Part shown: piece by piece, positions 23,971 to 33,829 of the stretch
Position numbering within the stretch: position 1 is the stretch's first letter
Layout of the letters: every line of letters begins with the position of its first letter
NCBI GenBank assembly: GCA_910592005.1
Contig: CAJVPP010000053.1
Span: 1 to 55,835 of the forward strand
Reading direction: 5' to 3'
Source of the DNA: Funneliformis mosseae
Taxonomy: Eukaryota > Glomeromycota > Glomeromycetes > Glomerales > Glomeraceae
DNA length: 55,835 nt
Position numbers and translations under genes: made by a program
Notes under the pieces: generated by a model
The model's database searches: none
Seen by the model: only the letters and a program-made list of their open reading frames with translations
What the model was told of the DNA's origin: nothing

Positions 23971-25285
23971 CAGTTTCTGGTGAAAAGAATGGCGAAAACA
24001 TATTTTGACAGTATTTACAAACTTTATTTTAATGTATATATTTTTTTTATTATTTATAAGAATAATACTAATGACAACTTTTATATTATTAATTAATATT
24101 TGGTGTGTTCTCCTTCTGTATTAATATATACTTTAACCTGGCTTGACATATTCTTAATACACTAAAGTAACATGGCATCATCAAGATCGTTCCATTCCTG
24201 CCAGATTGTATTAAGGAATACATCACAGGTAATGTTTTTTTTTTGCTACCAAATACTTGATCTTTTTCTCCACCTTTCCTTTTAATACAGCCCATACATT
24301 TTCAATAGGGTTCAAATCTGGGCTGTATGAAGGCCAAGAAAGAACTTGTCCTAGAAGATGTTTTTTCAAGTCCTCTTAAACATCATGTGAGGTGTGTTTT
24401 AGGTCATTATCTTGTTAGAAAATCCAGTCACATCTGTATAATATATCCACATTGTTATACAGATGATCATCTAAAATTTTTTGATACAAATGATGATCTA
24501 AATTTTCAGTAAACAAATAAATGCCAATTTTTCCTTTAGCACTAATCACTACCCAAATATGAATTTTGAATGGGTGCTTTACTATAGGGGCAAATGGTTC
24601 TGCATTATGAAACTATACACACATGGTATTTCTAAATATCTGAAGTGTTATTTTATCAGAAAAAATAACTTTTTTTCAGTTGTATCGTGAATGATCACGT
24701 GTCTAAGACAAATGAAATTCCTTCACTTTTTGGGTCAAAAGAAGAACCTTTTTTGAAAGAACAGAAATATATCCAAGATTGTTAAACTCACGATATATCG
24801 TACGTTCACTAATATCAAGGTTGGAATCTTTTTTTTCTAATTTTACCTTAATTTTGCCTGCTGTAGTAAAATGATTATGTTGCAGAATTTTTTCAATATG
24901 GTGGCGTTGATTTGAAACTAATTTTCTTGGACGGCTAGAAGAGTGACCAATAGAAATTTTGCCAGTTTTATTTAGTAAACTGACATATCGTTTACACGTG
25001 TGCAAAGGAATGCATAATCAATTAGAAATTTCCTTTGCATTACGTATTTTTTGATCCTAAAGTAACTTAACAGAATTTCTTTGTATTTTTAAAGAGCTTA
25101 GCATAGTTTCAGAAAGGAAATCAAAATAAAAACAAATAATAAACCTTATTTTTTAACTTATCTTTTTAATTCAGATTCCAATGTCTAATTTGAGCATATA
25201 AACAAATACCTAAATCCAGAAAGTGGTGAAATCACAGCCTAAAATAGATACAGTCTTCCACCGCCATTCTTTTCGCCAGAAACTG
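23971..25285 (-). mobile_element. Tc1/mariner element, complete with TIRs and TA duplication
   Basis: Left terminus CAGTTTCTGGTGAAAAGAAT+GGCG (23971-23994) is repeated inverted at the right end (25262-25285) with one mismatch in 24 positions. TA dinucleotides flank both ends (23969-23970, 25286-25287). The length of 1315 bp is typical of Tc1/mariner. The transposase gene is on the minus strand. The close match between the termini and the low number of stops mark it as one of the youngest insertions here. Confidence 0.92.
24093..25104 (-). pseudogene. Tc1/mariner transposase with a few stops
   Basis: From ATG at 25104, the N-terminal part is a helix-turn-helix DNA-binding region: CKRYVSLLNKTGKISIGHSS, then SRPRKL, and a second HTH ending in ISERTIYREFNNLGY, within the clean frame 25005-24703. 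The DDE catalytic core follows, with QDNDLKHTSHDV (second Asp) near 24410-24375 and [20 protein letters not shown] (third acidic residue in the PDLNPIE motif) near 24340-24285. The C-terminus is EGEHTKY-stop at 24093, the usual Tc1 ending. Stops occur near 25059, 25020 and about 24425, and a frameshift lies near 24240. It moves DNA by cut-and-paste at TA sites when intact; this copy is probably dead, but its ends could still be mobilised. Confidence 0.85.
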
Positions 25286-25287
25286 TA

Positions 25288-25729
25288 CCAGTAGGTAATA
25301 TAGAGGTAAGAAAAAATGATATAACTTACTAGTATCACTAGAAAAAAACTGGTGACAGAAATTAGTGATATAAATGATAGACTTTTTAAGAATTCTAAGC
25401 TGAAAGAAATATTTTTTAGTGAATATTATAGTATTATTAGTATCGCTAAAAAAATTGAACTTTTTAACTTTTTTTATTTTTTATATACCATATATCAAAT
25501 ATATATCAAATATATTTATAGAAAAAGTTTGATTTTTTTCTTAAATTTTATTACTTTTTTATTAGTGACACTAGTAACATTAATTAAAAAAAATAAAAAT
25601 CTAATAATCTCAAGAAAGATAACGAACTTATCACTAATTTATCACAAGTTAATATTTAGACTAGTGACAGCTGATGATAATAAAATTCAGCATATATATC
25701 TTCTAACTATATAACAGGAAAATCATGTC
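25288..25729. other. AT-rich stretch with one low-complexity open frame
   Basis: A 120-codon open frame at 25352-25714 (plus) is rich in Ile, Phe, Leu, Lys and Tyr, which is what random AT-rich DNA gives. It lacks a domain. The words ACTAGTGACA, TAGTGACACTAGT and CTAGTGAC recur through the segment and hint at a worn palindromic repeat. Confidence 0.35.
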
Positions 25730-25740
25730 TTACTTTTAGT

Positions 25741-26212
25741 TAAAGCTCTGAACAGTTCAGATTAATCTGAAGATTTTTTAGATCAGTTCAGTTTAGGTCA
25801 GTTTCGGATTGCATAAAAATCAATCTGAAAATTTTCAGTTCAGTTCAGATTTTTTTCGGATTATAATTCTAATCTGAACTGAAAAAAATCTGAATTGAAC
25901 TGATAATTTTAGATTAATCTAAAAGTTTAGTTCAATTATATGCGAAACTTTTAGAGAATCGCAATTTTTTGCAGTTTCTCTTTGAATTTCACAAAAAAAA
26001 TTGCGATCCTTCAAGAGTTTCACATATAATTGAACTGTAATTTCAGATTAATCTGAAAATTCCAGTTCAGTTCAGATTTTTACCGGTCTGCGATTCAGTT
26101 CAGATTTAGATTAGCATTTTTAAGATTAATAATCTGAACTGAATTGAACTGAAATTTTCAGTTCAGATACGAATTGGCATCTAATTCAGACTGAACCGAA
26201 CTGTTCAGAATT
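25741..26212. mobile_element. Foldback element rich in CAGTTCAG words
   Basis: The left end TAAAGCTCTGAACAGTTCAG and right end CTGTTCAGAATT are inverted around CTGAACAGTTC. An 11-bp direct repeat, TTACTTTTAGT, flanks them (25730-25740 and 26213-26223) and is a candidate target duplication. Inside, the two halves are complementary almost throughout. Near the centre, ATTATATGCGAAACTTTTAG faces GAGTTTCACATATAATTGAA, and GAATCGCAATTTTTT faces AAAATTGCGATCC. No coding capacity. Superfamily uncertain; a hAT-type foldback is the best guess. Confidence 0.65.
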
Positions 26213-26223
26213 TTACTTTTAGT

Positions 26224-27187
26224 GATACTCTTAGTAATGAAAAATTAAAATTAGTAAAAAGATTTTCAGTTATTTTAAATTTTCAGAAAGTATATTATCA
26301 ATAATAACAGATTTTTGTGAATTTTTTATATTCCTAGTATTTTTGGTAATTAAATGGGCTGGCTATAGTTATGTATATAATATTTCTGATTCTTTATCTA
26401 ACTAATTACTAAATCAGACTCTTAAAAATTATTCAAAATTACTCAAAAGTAATAAGAAAATGCCTAAAATTGGCGAAAAACTAAATTATATGATTAACAT
26501 AATAAGATACAGTAAAATTTCATTTAATTTTGACCAGCACTATTCTATAATTCTAGTCAAAATTTTGATATAATATTTTAGCATTCAAGTTAGCCTAAAA
26601 CTAACAAACTAATAAAAATACTTTGGTTCTTTACCAATTTAAGAAGAGTTCTAGATACTGTCAGGTTACTATTATAATATCAGCCTGAATCAAATCACAT
26701 ACTCTAAAGATTAGCCTAAATCACATTATAGTATTAGCCAAATTTAAACACAAATTTACCACACCATCTGACATGATTTTTTTATCACAATTTAGCATTT
26801 TAACAGATAATCAAACAGACGCAAAGTATAAGTATCTCAATATAGAATTCAGTATTTAACTAAGTATAGAAAGCTAATACTTTCAACTTAAAATCAAATA
26901 TCAAAATAATTACAGATGACTAACAATTTTAATATAGAAATTGATATGCAAAATACTCAAAAATAAGAAGAAAAACATGGTATTTAGATTATATAATAAT
27001 AGTTAAATTAAATGGTAAGTGATAATTAAATTATAGTGATGAAAATGATGAATAATAGAAAAGGTTAAAAGTGATAGCTAAAGTATAAAATAGATATCCA
27101 ATACATAAAAATATAAAGATTATATGATAGTATCTAGATTATATTATTTAGATTATATAGTAGTATTTAAATTATATTATTAGATTA
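26224..27187. other. AT-rich stretch, no gene seen
   Basis: No gene or element recognised. TAGATTATATTATTTAGATT-like short repeats lie at 27110-27189, next to the pogo element. Confidence 0.4.
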
Positions 27188-27189
27188 TA

Positions 27190-29702
27190 CAGTTAACTCA
27201 TTTATAACAAATTTTGATATAACAAAATATGTGATATAGCAGATTTTTTGCATAATACCAATTTTAGCATATATAAAAAGCTTGTTATATCAAATTTTAC
27301 TAATTAAATGCTATATAACATTTAATGAAGTCAGTTTGTAAACTTGTTTGTATAAATGATTTCTTTTATAATGAATTTTCTCTAACTTTATCTGAATATA
27401 ACAAAGATTTTTGCGAAATGAATTTTACTATAAAAGACAATCAAGCATTCATTTTGCATAAAATCTCTTTTCAAATATAGCAACTAATCCTTTATTTGTA
27501 TTTAGTTATTATAATAAAATTAATAATAGATGTTCATGTTTTGTTCATATTTTGTTTATGTTTTATATTTCATTCATATTTATATTTTATATAATTTTTT
27601 TAAAATGTCAAAAGCTACACCTATAACCTAAAATAAAACAAAATTTTCACAAGTGATATCAATACTGAAATTCATCAAAAGTTAATACCTAAACTTCTTA
27701 AAGCAATAAAACTGAGATATAATCCTTCTTACGAACAATTGAAAAGCTAGTTATAAGCTTTACATAAATACAGAAGAAGTCTCTAAGAAATAAAATGAAG
27801 CTTTCAAAAAATAAAAATCTCTTACTGTAACTCAAAAGAAAGAAATTTATCTCAAAAAAATATCTACATCTTTCTTAAGACAAAAAGAACTAGCTAATAA
27901 ATATATTGTAAGTGAAGGAATGATTAGTGATATTTTAAAAGTTAAAGACTGTTGGCTTGCTATAGATCTTAATTTATATCAAGCTAGTTTGCAACATGAA
28001 AGAAAACTTTCTTTTATAATTATTGAAAAAGCATTAACTCTTTGGATAAAAAGTGTACTTCAAGCTGGTATTATAATTAGTGATGATATTTTTTTAAATA
28101 AAGCCTTAGAATTTGCTTTTTTTGTGTAATAAAAGTAAATTTAAAGGGTCAGATGGATGGGTTAATAATTTTAAAAAGTGGTATAATCTTAAGCAATATA
28201 CTATGCAGGGAAAAGTGACAAGTACACCACTTCAAAATCTTGACATGATGTGTAAAAATCTCCATCAAGTTCTAAAAAATTATGCTTCTGATGATATCTT
28301 TAATTGTAATGAAACAGGCTTTTTTAGAAAATACAATCTAATCATACTATATCCAATGGGTCAGCTGTTGAAACAAAATAATCAAAAGATTATATAACTG
28401 TTTTGTTTACTTGTAATGCAACTGGAAGTGAAAAAATGCGTCCATTACTTATACATAAATATAAAAATTTCCAAGCTTTAAAAAATATCATTAAGAATAC
28501 TCTTTCAATAAACTATTATTGGAATTTAAAAAGCTAGATGCAAGTATAAATTTGGAACCAATACTTCAAAGATTTTGATTCTAAAATAAGATAACAAAAT
28601 CGAAATATCCTTCTTCTTATTGATAATGCTTCAACCTATTCTTTATATGAAACTACAAATCTTACAAATATTACTATTTATTTTCTTTCTCCAAATATTA
28701 CTGTGCATCTTCAACTATGTGATACAAAAATTATTCATAGTTTTAAGGTGAGTTTTAATTTATAATAAAAATTTTTTCTATTTTTTTTAGGCATAATATC
28801 AAAAATTACTATTAAAAAATTGAATTAAGGCTTTTGATAATTTTAATGAATATAGTATTGAATCTATTGAAATTAACATTAAAAAGTGCATCAAATACGT
28901 TGTGTAGGCATAGGATAGTATTACACAAACTACAATTAAAAATTGTTGGTTAAAAACTGGTATTTTACCTAAAGATAACGAGAATAAAATTCATATAGAT
29001 AATTATACTAATATAGTTTATTTGATACATATGAAAAAATTAGATAAAATTCAAATACAGATTGATCAACTTAATTTTAAAGAACTTTTCACTGCCAAAG
29101 AATTTATTCAATATGATAATTCTGAAATCACAACAGAAATATTGTCTAATAAAGAAATTTTAAAGGTGATTCTTTTTAATAATCAAGAGAAGAAAATAGA
29201 AGAACCAGACGAACCTTTATTATCCATTATTCATAATGAAACTATTGAATATTATAATAAATTGATTTTATATTTAAAGCAACAGAAGGATAATTTTGAT
29301 ATAAAAAAGAAAGAAATAAAATTAGTTAAAAAGCTAAAAAAAGAAACTTTAAAACAATGTTTTATTTTTGTAAGGCAGACTAATCTCAATGATTTTATTA
29401 ATATTAATACATAATAATTAATGATTAAAAATGCATATAGTTTTATTTCTTGTTATAAACAATTTAATACTATATTGATATAATATATATAATAAAAATT
29501 TTAATCTTTTAATAACAATTTTAATAGTTTTAATTTATATAAATATTTAACAAATTTTTGATTATTTCAATATATATTTAGTATATATATAATAAATATC
29601 TGCTATATTATTACGAATAATTCAGTATAATATTACTGAATTTTCTCATAATGAAGGCCTGATTAGTTCAGATGTCAGATTCGTTATAAGGTAAACCAAC
29701 TG
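27190..29702 (+). mobile_element. pogo/Tigger element, copy A
   Basis: The left terminus CAGTTAACTCATTTATAACAAA and the right terminus, read on the opposite strand, CAGTTGGTTTACCTTATAACGA form an imperfect inverted repeat. TA flanks both (27188-27189 and 29703-29704). The element is 2513 bp and carries a pogo-type transposase relic on the plus strand. It faces copy B tail to tail across a 57-bp spacer. Confidence 0.8.
27605..29414 (+). pseudogene. pogo/Tigger (CENP-B-like) transposase, copy A
   Basis: From ATG 27605 the order is a psq/CENP-B N-terminal HTH region (TQKKEIYLKKISTSFLRQKE, LANKYIVSEGMISDIL, about 27830-27950), a CENP-B-type DNA-binding domain (ERKLSFIIIEKALTLWI to SDGWVNNFKKWYNL, about 27990-28190) and a DDE_1 core. 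In the core, FNCNETGFF (28299-28325) has Asn where the first catalytic Asp stands, LLLIDNAST (28611-28637) keeps the second, and LQLCDTKIIHSF near 28710-28745 keeps the third. An Asp/Glu/Lys-rich C-terminus ends at 29414. Stops, a frameshift near 28130 and a probable intron at about 28747-28790 are visible. Compared with copy B, about 150 bp of extra sequence lies near 27630-27780 in the N-terminal part. Inactive. Confidence 0.8.
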
Positions 29703-30061
29703 TAATCTAAATACTATTATATAATTTGAGTACCATTCTATAATCTAGCTATCACTATACAATTGGTTTACTTTATAATGAATCTGATATCTGAGCTAAT
29801 CAGACTTTTATTATGAGAAAATTTAGTAATATAATACTGAATTATTTATAATAATATAACAGATATTTATTATATATATACTGAATATATATTGAAATAA
29901 TCAAAAATTTGTTAAATATTTATACAAATAAAAACTACTAGAATTGTCATTAAAAGATTAAAATTTTTATTATATATATCATATCGATATAGTATTAAAT
30001 TGTTTATGACAAGGAATAAAACTATATGTATTTTTAATCATTAATCATTATGTATTAATAT
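29395..30061. repeat. Long palindrome at the junction of the two pogo copies
   Basis: The 3' ends of copies A and B face each other, so about 300 bp on each side of the 57-bp spacer (29703-29759) are complementary. For example, CATATAGTTTTATTTCTTGT (29432) pairs with ACAAGGAATAAAACTATATG (about 30009), and AGTTCAGATGTCAGATTCG-type termini oppose each other. The palindrome extends into the full elements once the nested insertion in copy B is removed. Confidence 0.85.
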
Positions 30062-31596
30062 TAGTGTTTCGTACAAATTCAGATTTGATCTAATTTATCA
30101 GATTCAGATTTAGATTCAGATCTGATCTATCAAATTTAGATTCAGATCTGATCTATCAAATTTAGATTCAGATTTAGATCTAATCCATCAGATTTGGATT
30201 AAATTCAGATCAGATCTGTTAGATCTAAATTCAGATTTTGAATTGATTATCAATTAATAAATTGATAATCTTTTTTTGCTGATATACCATTGTAAACTTC
30301 TTTCTTTAGAACTGAAGAAAGCAAGTTTATTAACTTCAGCTGTGGTAAGTAAATATTTTTTTTTTAATATTTTTTTTTTAAATATTTGTTTTATTTTCTT
30401 TTTTTTTACTGTTTATTAATATATTTTTAATTTACTTTAGAATTTATATCTAATTAAGTGAGTAGTAAGATGAGGGAGAATTGAAGCAGTGAGGAACAAT
30501 AGAAGACAGTAAAGGCAGTGGGATAAGTAAAAGGCAGTAGGGTAGTGGGGTGGTAAAGCAAAATAAAAGGGGAAAATGTCAAAATGTGTGTAAATTAAAA
30601 ATATTAATTTTTAAATTTCTATATTTCAGGATCAATTAAAAATTATAAAATTAACGATTAGTGACTATAACGATAAGTTACTTTAATTTAATTTTTTTGT
30701 TTGTTTATTTTTTTAATTTATTATTTATTTATTTTTAATTTTAATTAGCAATTTTATTTGTAATAAAAGGTTGGGATTTAATTTTTTATTAAATTTAATT
30801 AATATTATTTAATTTTTTTTTTTGTGGCTTGGATAAATTATTAACGGTTATGGTAAGTAATTTATTATTTATTTATTAATTTCTTTTATTTTATTTGTTT
30901 ATTTATTATTTTTTTTAAATTATATTATTTCAGGATAGAGACAACAAATTTCTTAGTGATATTGAATTCATTGGTAAGTGGATTTTATTTCTTTATTTAT
31001 TTATTTTTTAAATTTATTTATTTTTCTTTTTTAATAATTATAACTGACTATTTTGTAGTAAGCAATATGTGAGTTTATTTTATAATTTAATTATTATTTA
31101 AAATTTATTTAACTAATATTTTTTTTTTGTAGATTAATAAATTACTAACAATTAGTGATGAGTTAATTTATTGTTTATTTATTATTTTATTTTTTTTTTT
31201 GTTTATTTATTTAATTTAAATTCTATTATTTCAGGATTTGTGGTCTTAATGATAATAACTAAAGTGGTAAGTATATTAATTTTTCTTTTTTATTTATTTA
31301 TTTATTTTTCTTTAATATTAATTGTTTTTTATAGAATTTATTTGGGTGATTTTGCAATAAGGGATCAGGTACTAAAAAATCATTTTTCAATAAAAATTTT
31401 AGATTCAGATCAGATCAGATTTGGATTTAAACTGATTCATCAGATCTGGATTTAAGATTCGATCTGTCAGATTCAGATCAGATCTGGATTTCAACAGATC
31501 TGTCAGATTCAGATTGGATTCAGATCCTAAAAAATAAAAATTAGATCAAATCAGATTTTATTCAAATCTGATCTGATCTGATTTTGCAATATACTA
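30062..31596. mobile_element. Nested hAT-like element with 8-bp target duplication
   Basis: The pre-insertion pogo sequence is known from copy A. In copy B it is split with ATTAATAT present on both sides (30054-30061 and 31597-31604), an 8-bp target duplication. Ends are TAGTGTTTCGTACAAATTCA and, read inverted, TAGTATATTGCAAAATCAGA. Both are followed by subterminal blocks of CAGATCTGATC/AGATTCAGAT words (30080-30240 and 31395-31590) that are mutually complementary. The interior (30290-31390) has no transposase. It does hold a series of GTAAGT...CAG/TAG pairs, described separately. Confidence 0.75.
30344..31334 (+). other. Train of splice-site-like motifs inside the nested element
   Basis: Donor-like GTAAGT/GTGAGT occurs at 30344, 30853, 30973, 31069 and 31267. 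Acceptor-like T-rich CAG/TAG ends occur at 30440, 30629, 30933, 31058, 31132, 31233 and 31334. They pair into intron-like intervals of 81 (30853-30933), 86 (30973-31058), 64 (31069-31132) and 68 nt (31267-31334), the normal intron size in this window. They leave tiny exon-like pieces of 39, 10 and about 33 nt. No long reading frame is obvious across them. It could be a spliced non-coding transcript, a micro-exon gene or chance in T-rich sequence. Confidence 0.35.
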
Positions 31597-31604
31597 ATTA
31601 ATAT

Positions 31605-33275
31605 TAATAAAACTATTAAGATTAGTCTACCTTATAGAAATAAAACATTATTTTAAAGTTTCTTTTTTTAGCTTTTTAACTAATTTTATTTCTTCCTTTT
31701 TTATATCAAAATCATTCTTCTATTACTTCAAATACAAAATTAATTTGTTATAATACAATAACTTCATTATGAGTAATAGATAGTAAAGGTTTATCTGATT
31801 CTTCTATTTTCTTCTCTTGATTATTAAGAAGAACCACATTCAAAATTTCTTCATTAGACAATATTTCTGTTATGATTTCAGAATTATTATATTGAATAAA
31901 TTCTTCAGCAATAAAAAGTTCTTCAAAATTAAGTTGATTAATCTATATTTGAATTTCATCTAATTCTTTTATATGTGTCAAATAAACTATATTAGTATAA
32001 TTATCTATATAAATTTTATTCTCATCATCTTTAGACAAAATACCAGTTTTTAATCAATAATTTTTAATTATAGTTTGTGTAATACTATCTTATGCGTACA
32101 TAATATATTTGATGCACTTTTTAATATTAATTTTAACAGATTTAGTATCATATTTATTAAAATTATCAAAAGCCTTAATTCAATTTTTTAATAGTAATTT
32201 TTATATTATGCCTAAAAAAAATAGAAAAATTTTTAATATAAGGTGAAAATCAATGTATTCTTATTATAAATTAAAACTTATTTTAAAACTATGAATGATT
32301 CTTACATCATATAGTTAGAGGTATATAGTAGTGTTTGGAGAAAGAAAATAAATAGTAATATTTGTAAGATTTGTAGTTTCATATAAAGAATGGGTTAGAG
32401 CATTATCAATAAGAAGAAAGATATTTTGATTTATTATTTCATTTTAGAATCAAGATCTTTGAGATATTAGTTTTAAATTGATACTTGCATTCAGTTTTTT
32501 GAATTTCAATAATAGTTTACTGAAAGAGTATTCTTATTGATATTTTTTAAAGCTCGAGGATTTTTATATTTGCATATGAGTAATAAGAGCATTTTTCACT
32601 TCTAGTTGCATTATAAGTAAATAAAACAGTTATACAATCTTTTGATTATTTTATTCTAGCAACTGGCCTATTGGATATAGTATGATTAGGTCACATTTTC
32701 CAAAAAAAGCCTGTTTCGTCACAATTAAAGATATCATCAGGAGCATAATTTTTTAGAACTTGATAGAGATTTTTACACATTATGTCAAGATTTTGAAGTG
32801 ATGCACTTGTAGCTTCTCTTGCATAGTGTATTGCTTGAGATTATGCTACTTTTTAAAATTGTCAACCCATCTATCTGACCCTTTAAATTTACTTTTATTA
32901 TATAAAAAAGCAAATTTCAAGACTTTATTTAAAAGAATATCATTACTAATTATAATATTAGCTTGAAGTACACTTTCTACCTAAAGAGTTAACGTCTCTT
33001 TAATAATAATAAAAGGAAGATTTTTTTATGTCACAAACTAGCTTAATATAAGTTAAGATTCACAGTAAGCCAATGGTCTTTAGCCTTTAAAAAATATCAC
33101 TAATTATTCCTTTACTTACATTATATTCATTAGCTAGTTCTTTTTGTTTTAAAAAAGATGTAGATATTTTTTAAGACAAATTTCTTTTTTTTAAACTACA
33201 GTAAAAGATTTTTATCTTTTTGGAAGCTTCATTTTGTTTCTTAAAGGTTATAGACACAGTTTTTGGTATTTTAAA
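31605..33275 (-). pseudogene. pogo/Tigger transposase, copy B
   Basis: Minus-strand relic colinear with copy A. The start region reads TVSITFKKQNEASKK near 33270-33210, followed by the HTH block KQKELANEYNVSKGIISDI near 33150-33090. The DDE core has FNCDETGFFWK near 32735-32700, keeping the catalytic Asp and the Trp that copy A has lost, and LLIDNALTHSLYETTNL near 32430-32370. The C-terminus is truncated at its last codons by the nested hAT-like insertion. Many stops (TAA, TAG). It lacks the ~150-bp N-terminal addition of copy A, so it probably represents the ancestral arrangement. Confidence 0.75.
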
Positions 33276-33829
33276 AAAGTTGTATGAAATATGAATATGA
33301 ATGAAATATGAAATATGAACAAAACATGAACAAAATATGAACATCCATTATTAATTTTATCATAATAATTAATATAAGTGAAGGATTGGTTGCTATATTT
33401 AAAAAGAGATTTTATGCAAAATGAATGCTTGATTGTCCTTTATAGTAAAATTCATTTCGCAAAAATCTTTATTATATTCAGATAAAATTAGAGAAAATTT
33501 TGTTATAAAAAAATTCTGTTATAAAAGGAGTTATTTATATATGCAGGTTCACAGACTAATTTTGTTAAACGTTATACAGCATTTAATTAGTAAAATTCAG
33601 TATAACAAGCTTTTTATATATGCTAAAATTGGTATCATGTAAAAAATCTGCTATATTACATATTTTATTATATTAAAATTTGCTATAAAATAAACTAATT
33701 ATATATTATAATACTATAATCTAAAGCAAATAGAATATTATCTTATAATATAATTATATTATATAATGGTATTTTACTATATTATTAAAATATAAAAATT
33801 TGAAAATTTACTATATTTTTTTATAAAAT

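Larger units (their letters stand above)
29760..33701 (-). mobile_element. pogo/Tigger element, copy B, inverted, with nested insertion
   Basis: The minus-oriented copy begins at CAATTGGTTTACTTTATAAT (29760, TA at 29758-29759). It ends near 33701, where AATTTGCTATAAAATAAACT matches the opposite terminus of copy A with substitutions; a TA follows. The length is 3942 bp. Removing the nested element (30062-31596 plus one 8-bp duplication) leaves about 2.4 kb, close to the 2.5 kb of copy A. Confidence 0.75.

Noticed and set aside
25352..25714. 120-codon open frame
   Set aside because: Residue composition (Ile, Phe, Leu, Lys, Tyr, Asn) is that of random AT-rich DNA, and there is no domain, splice signal or compositional contrast.
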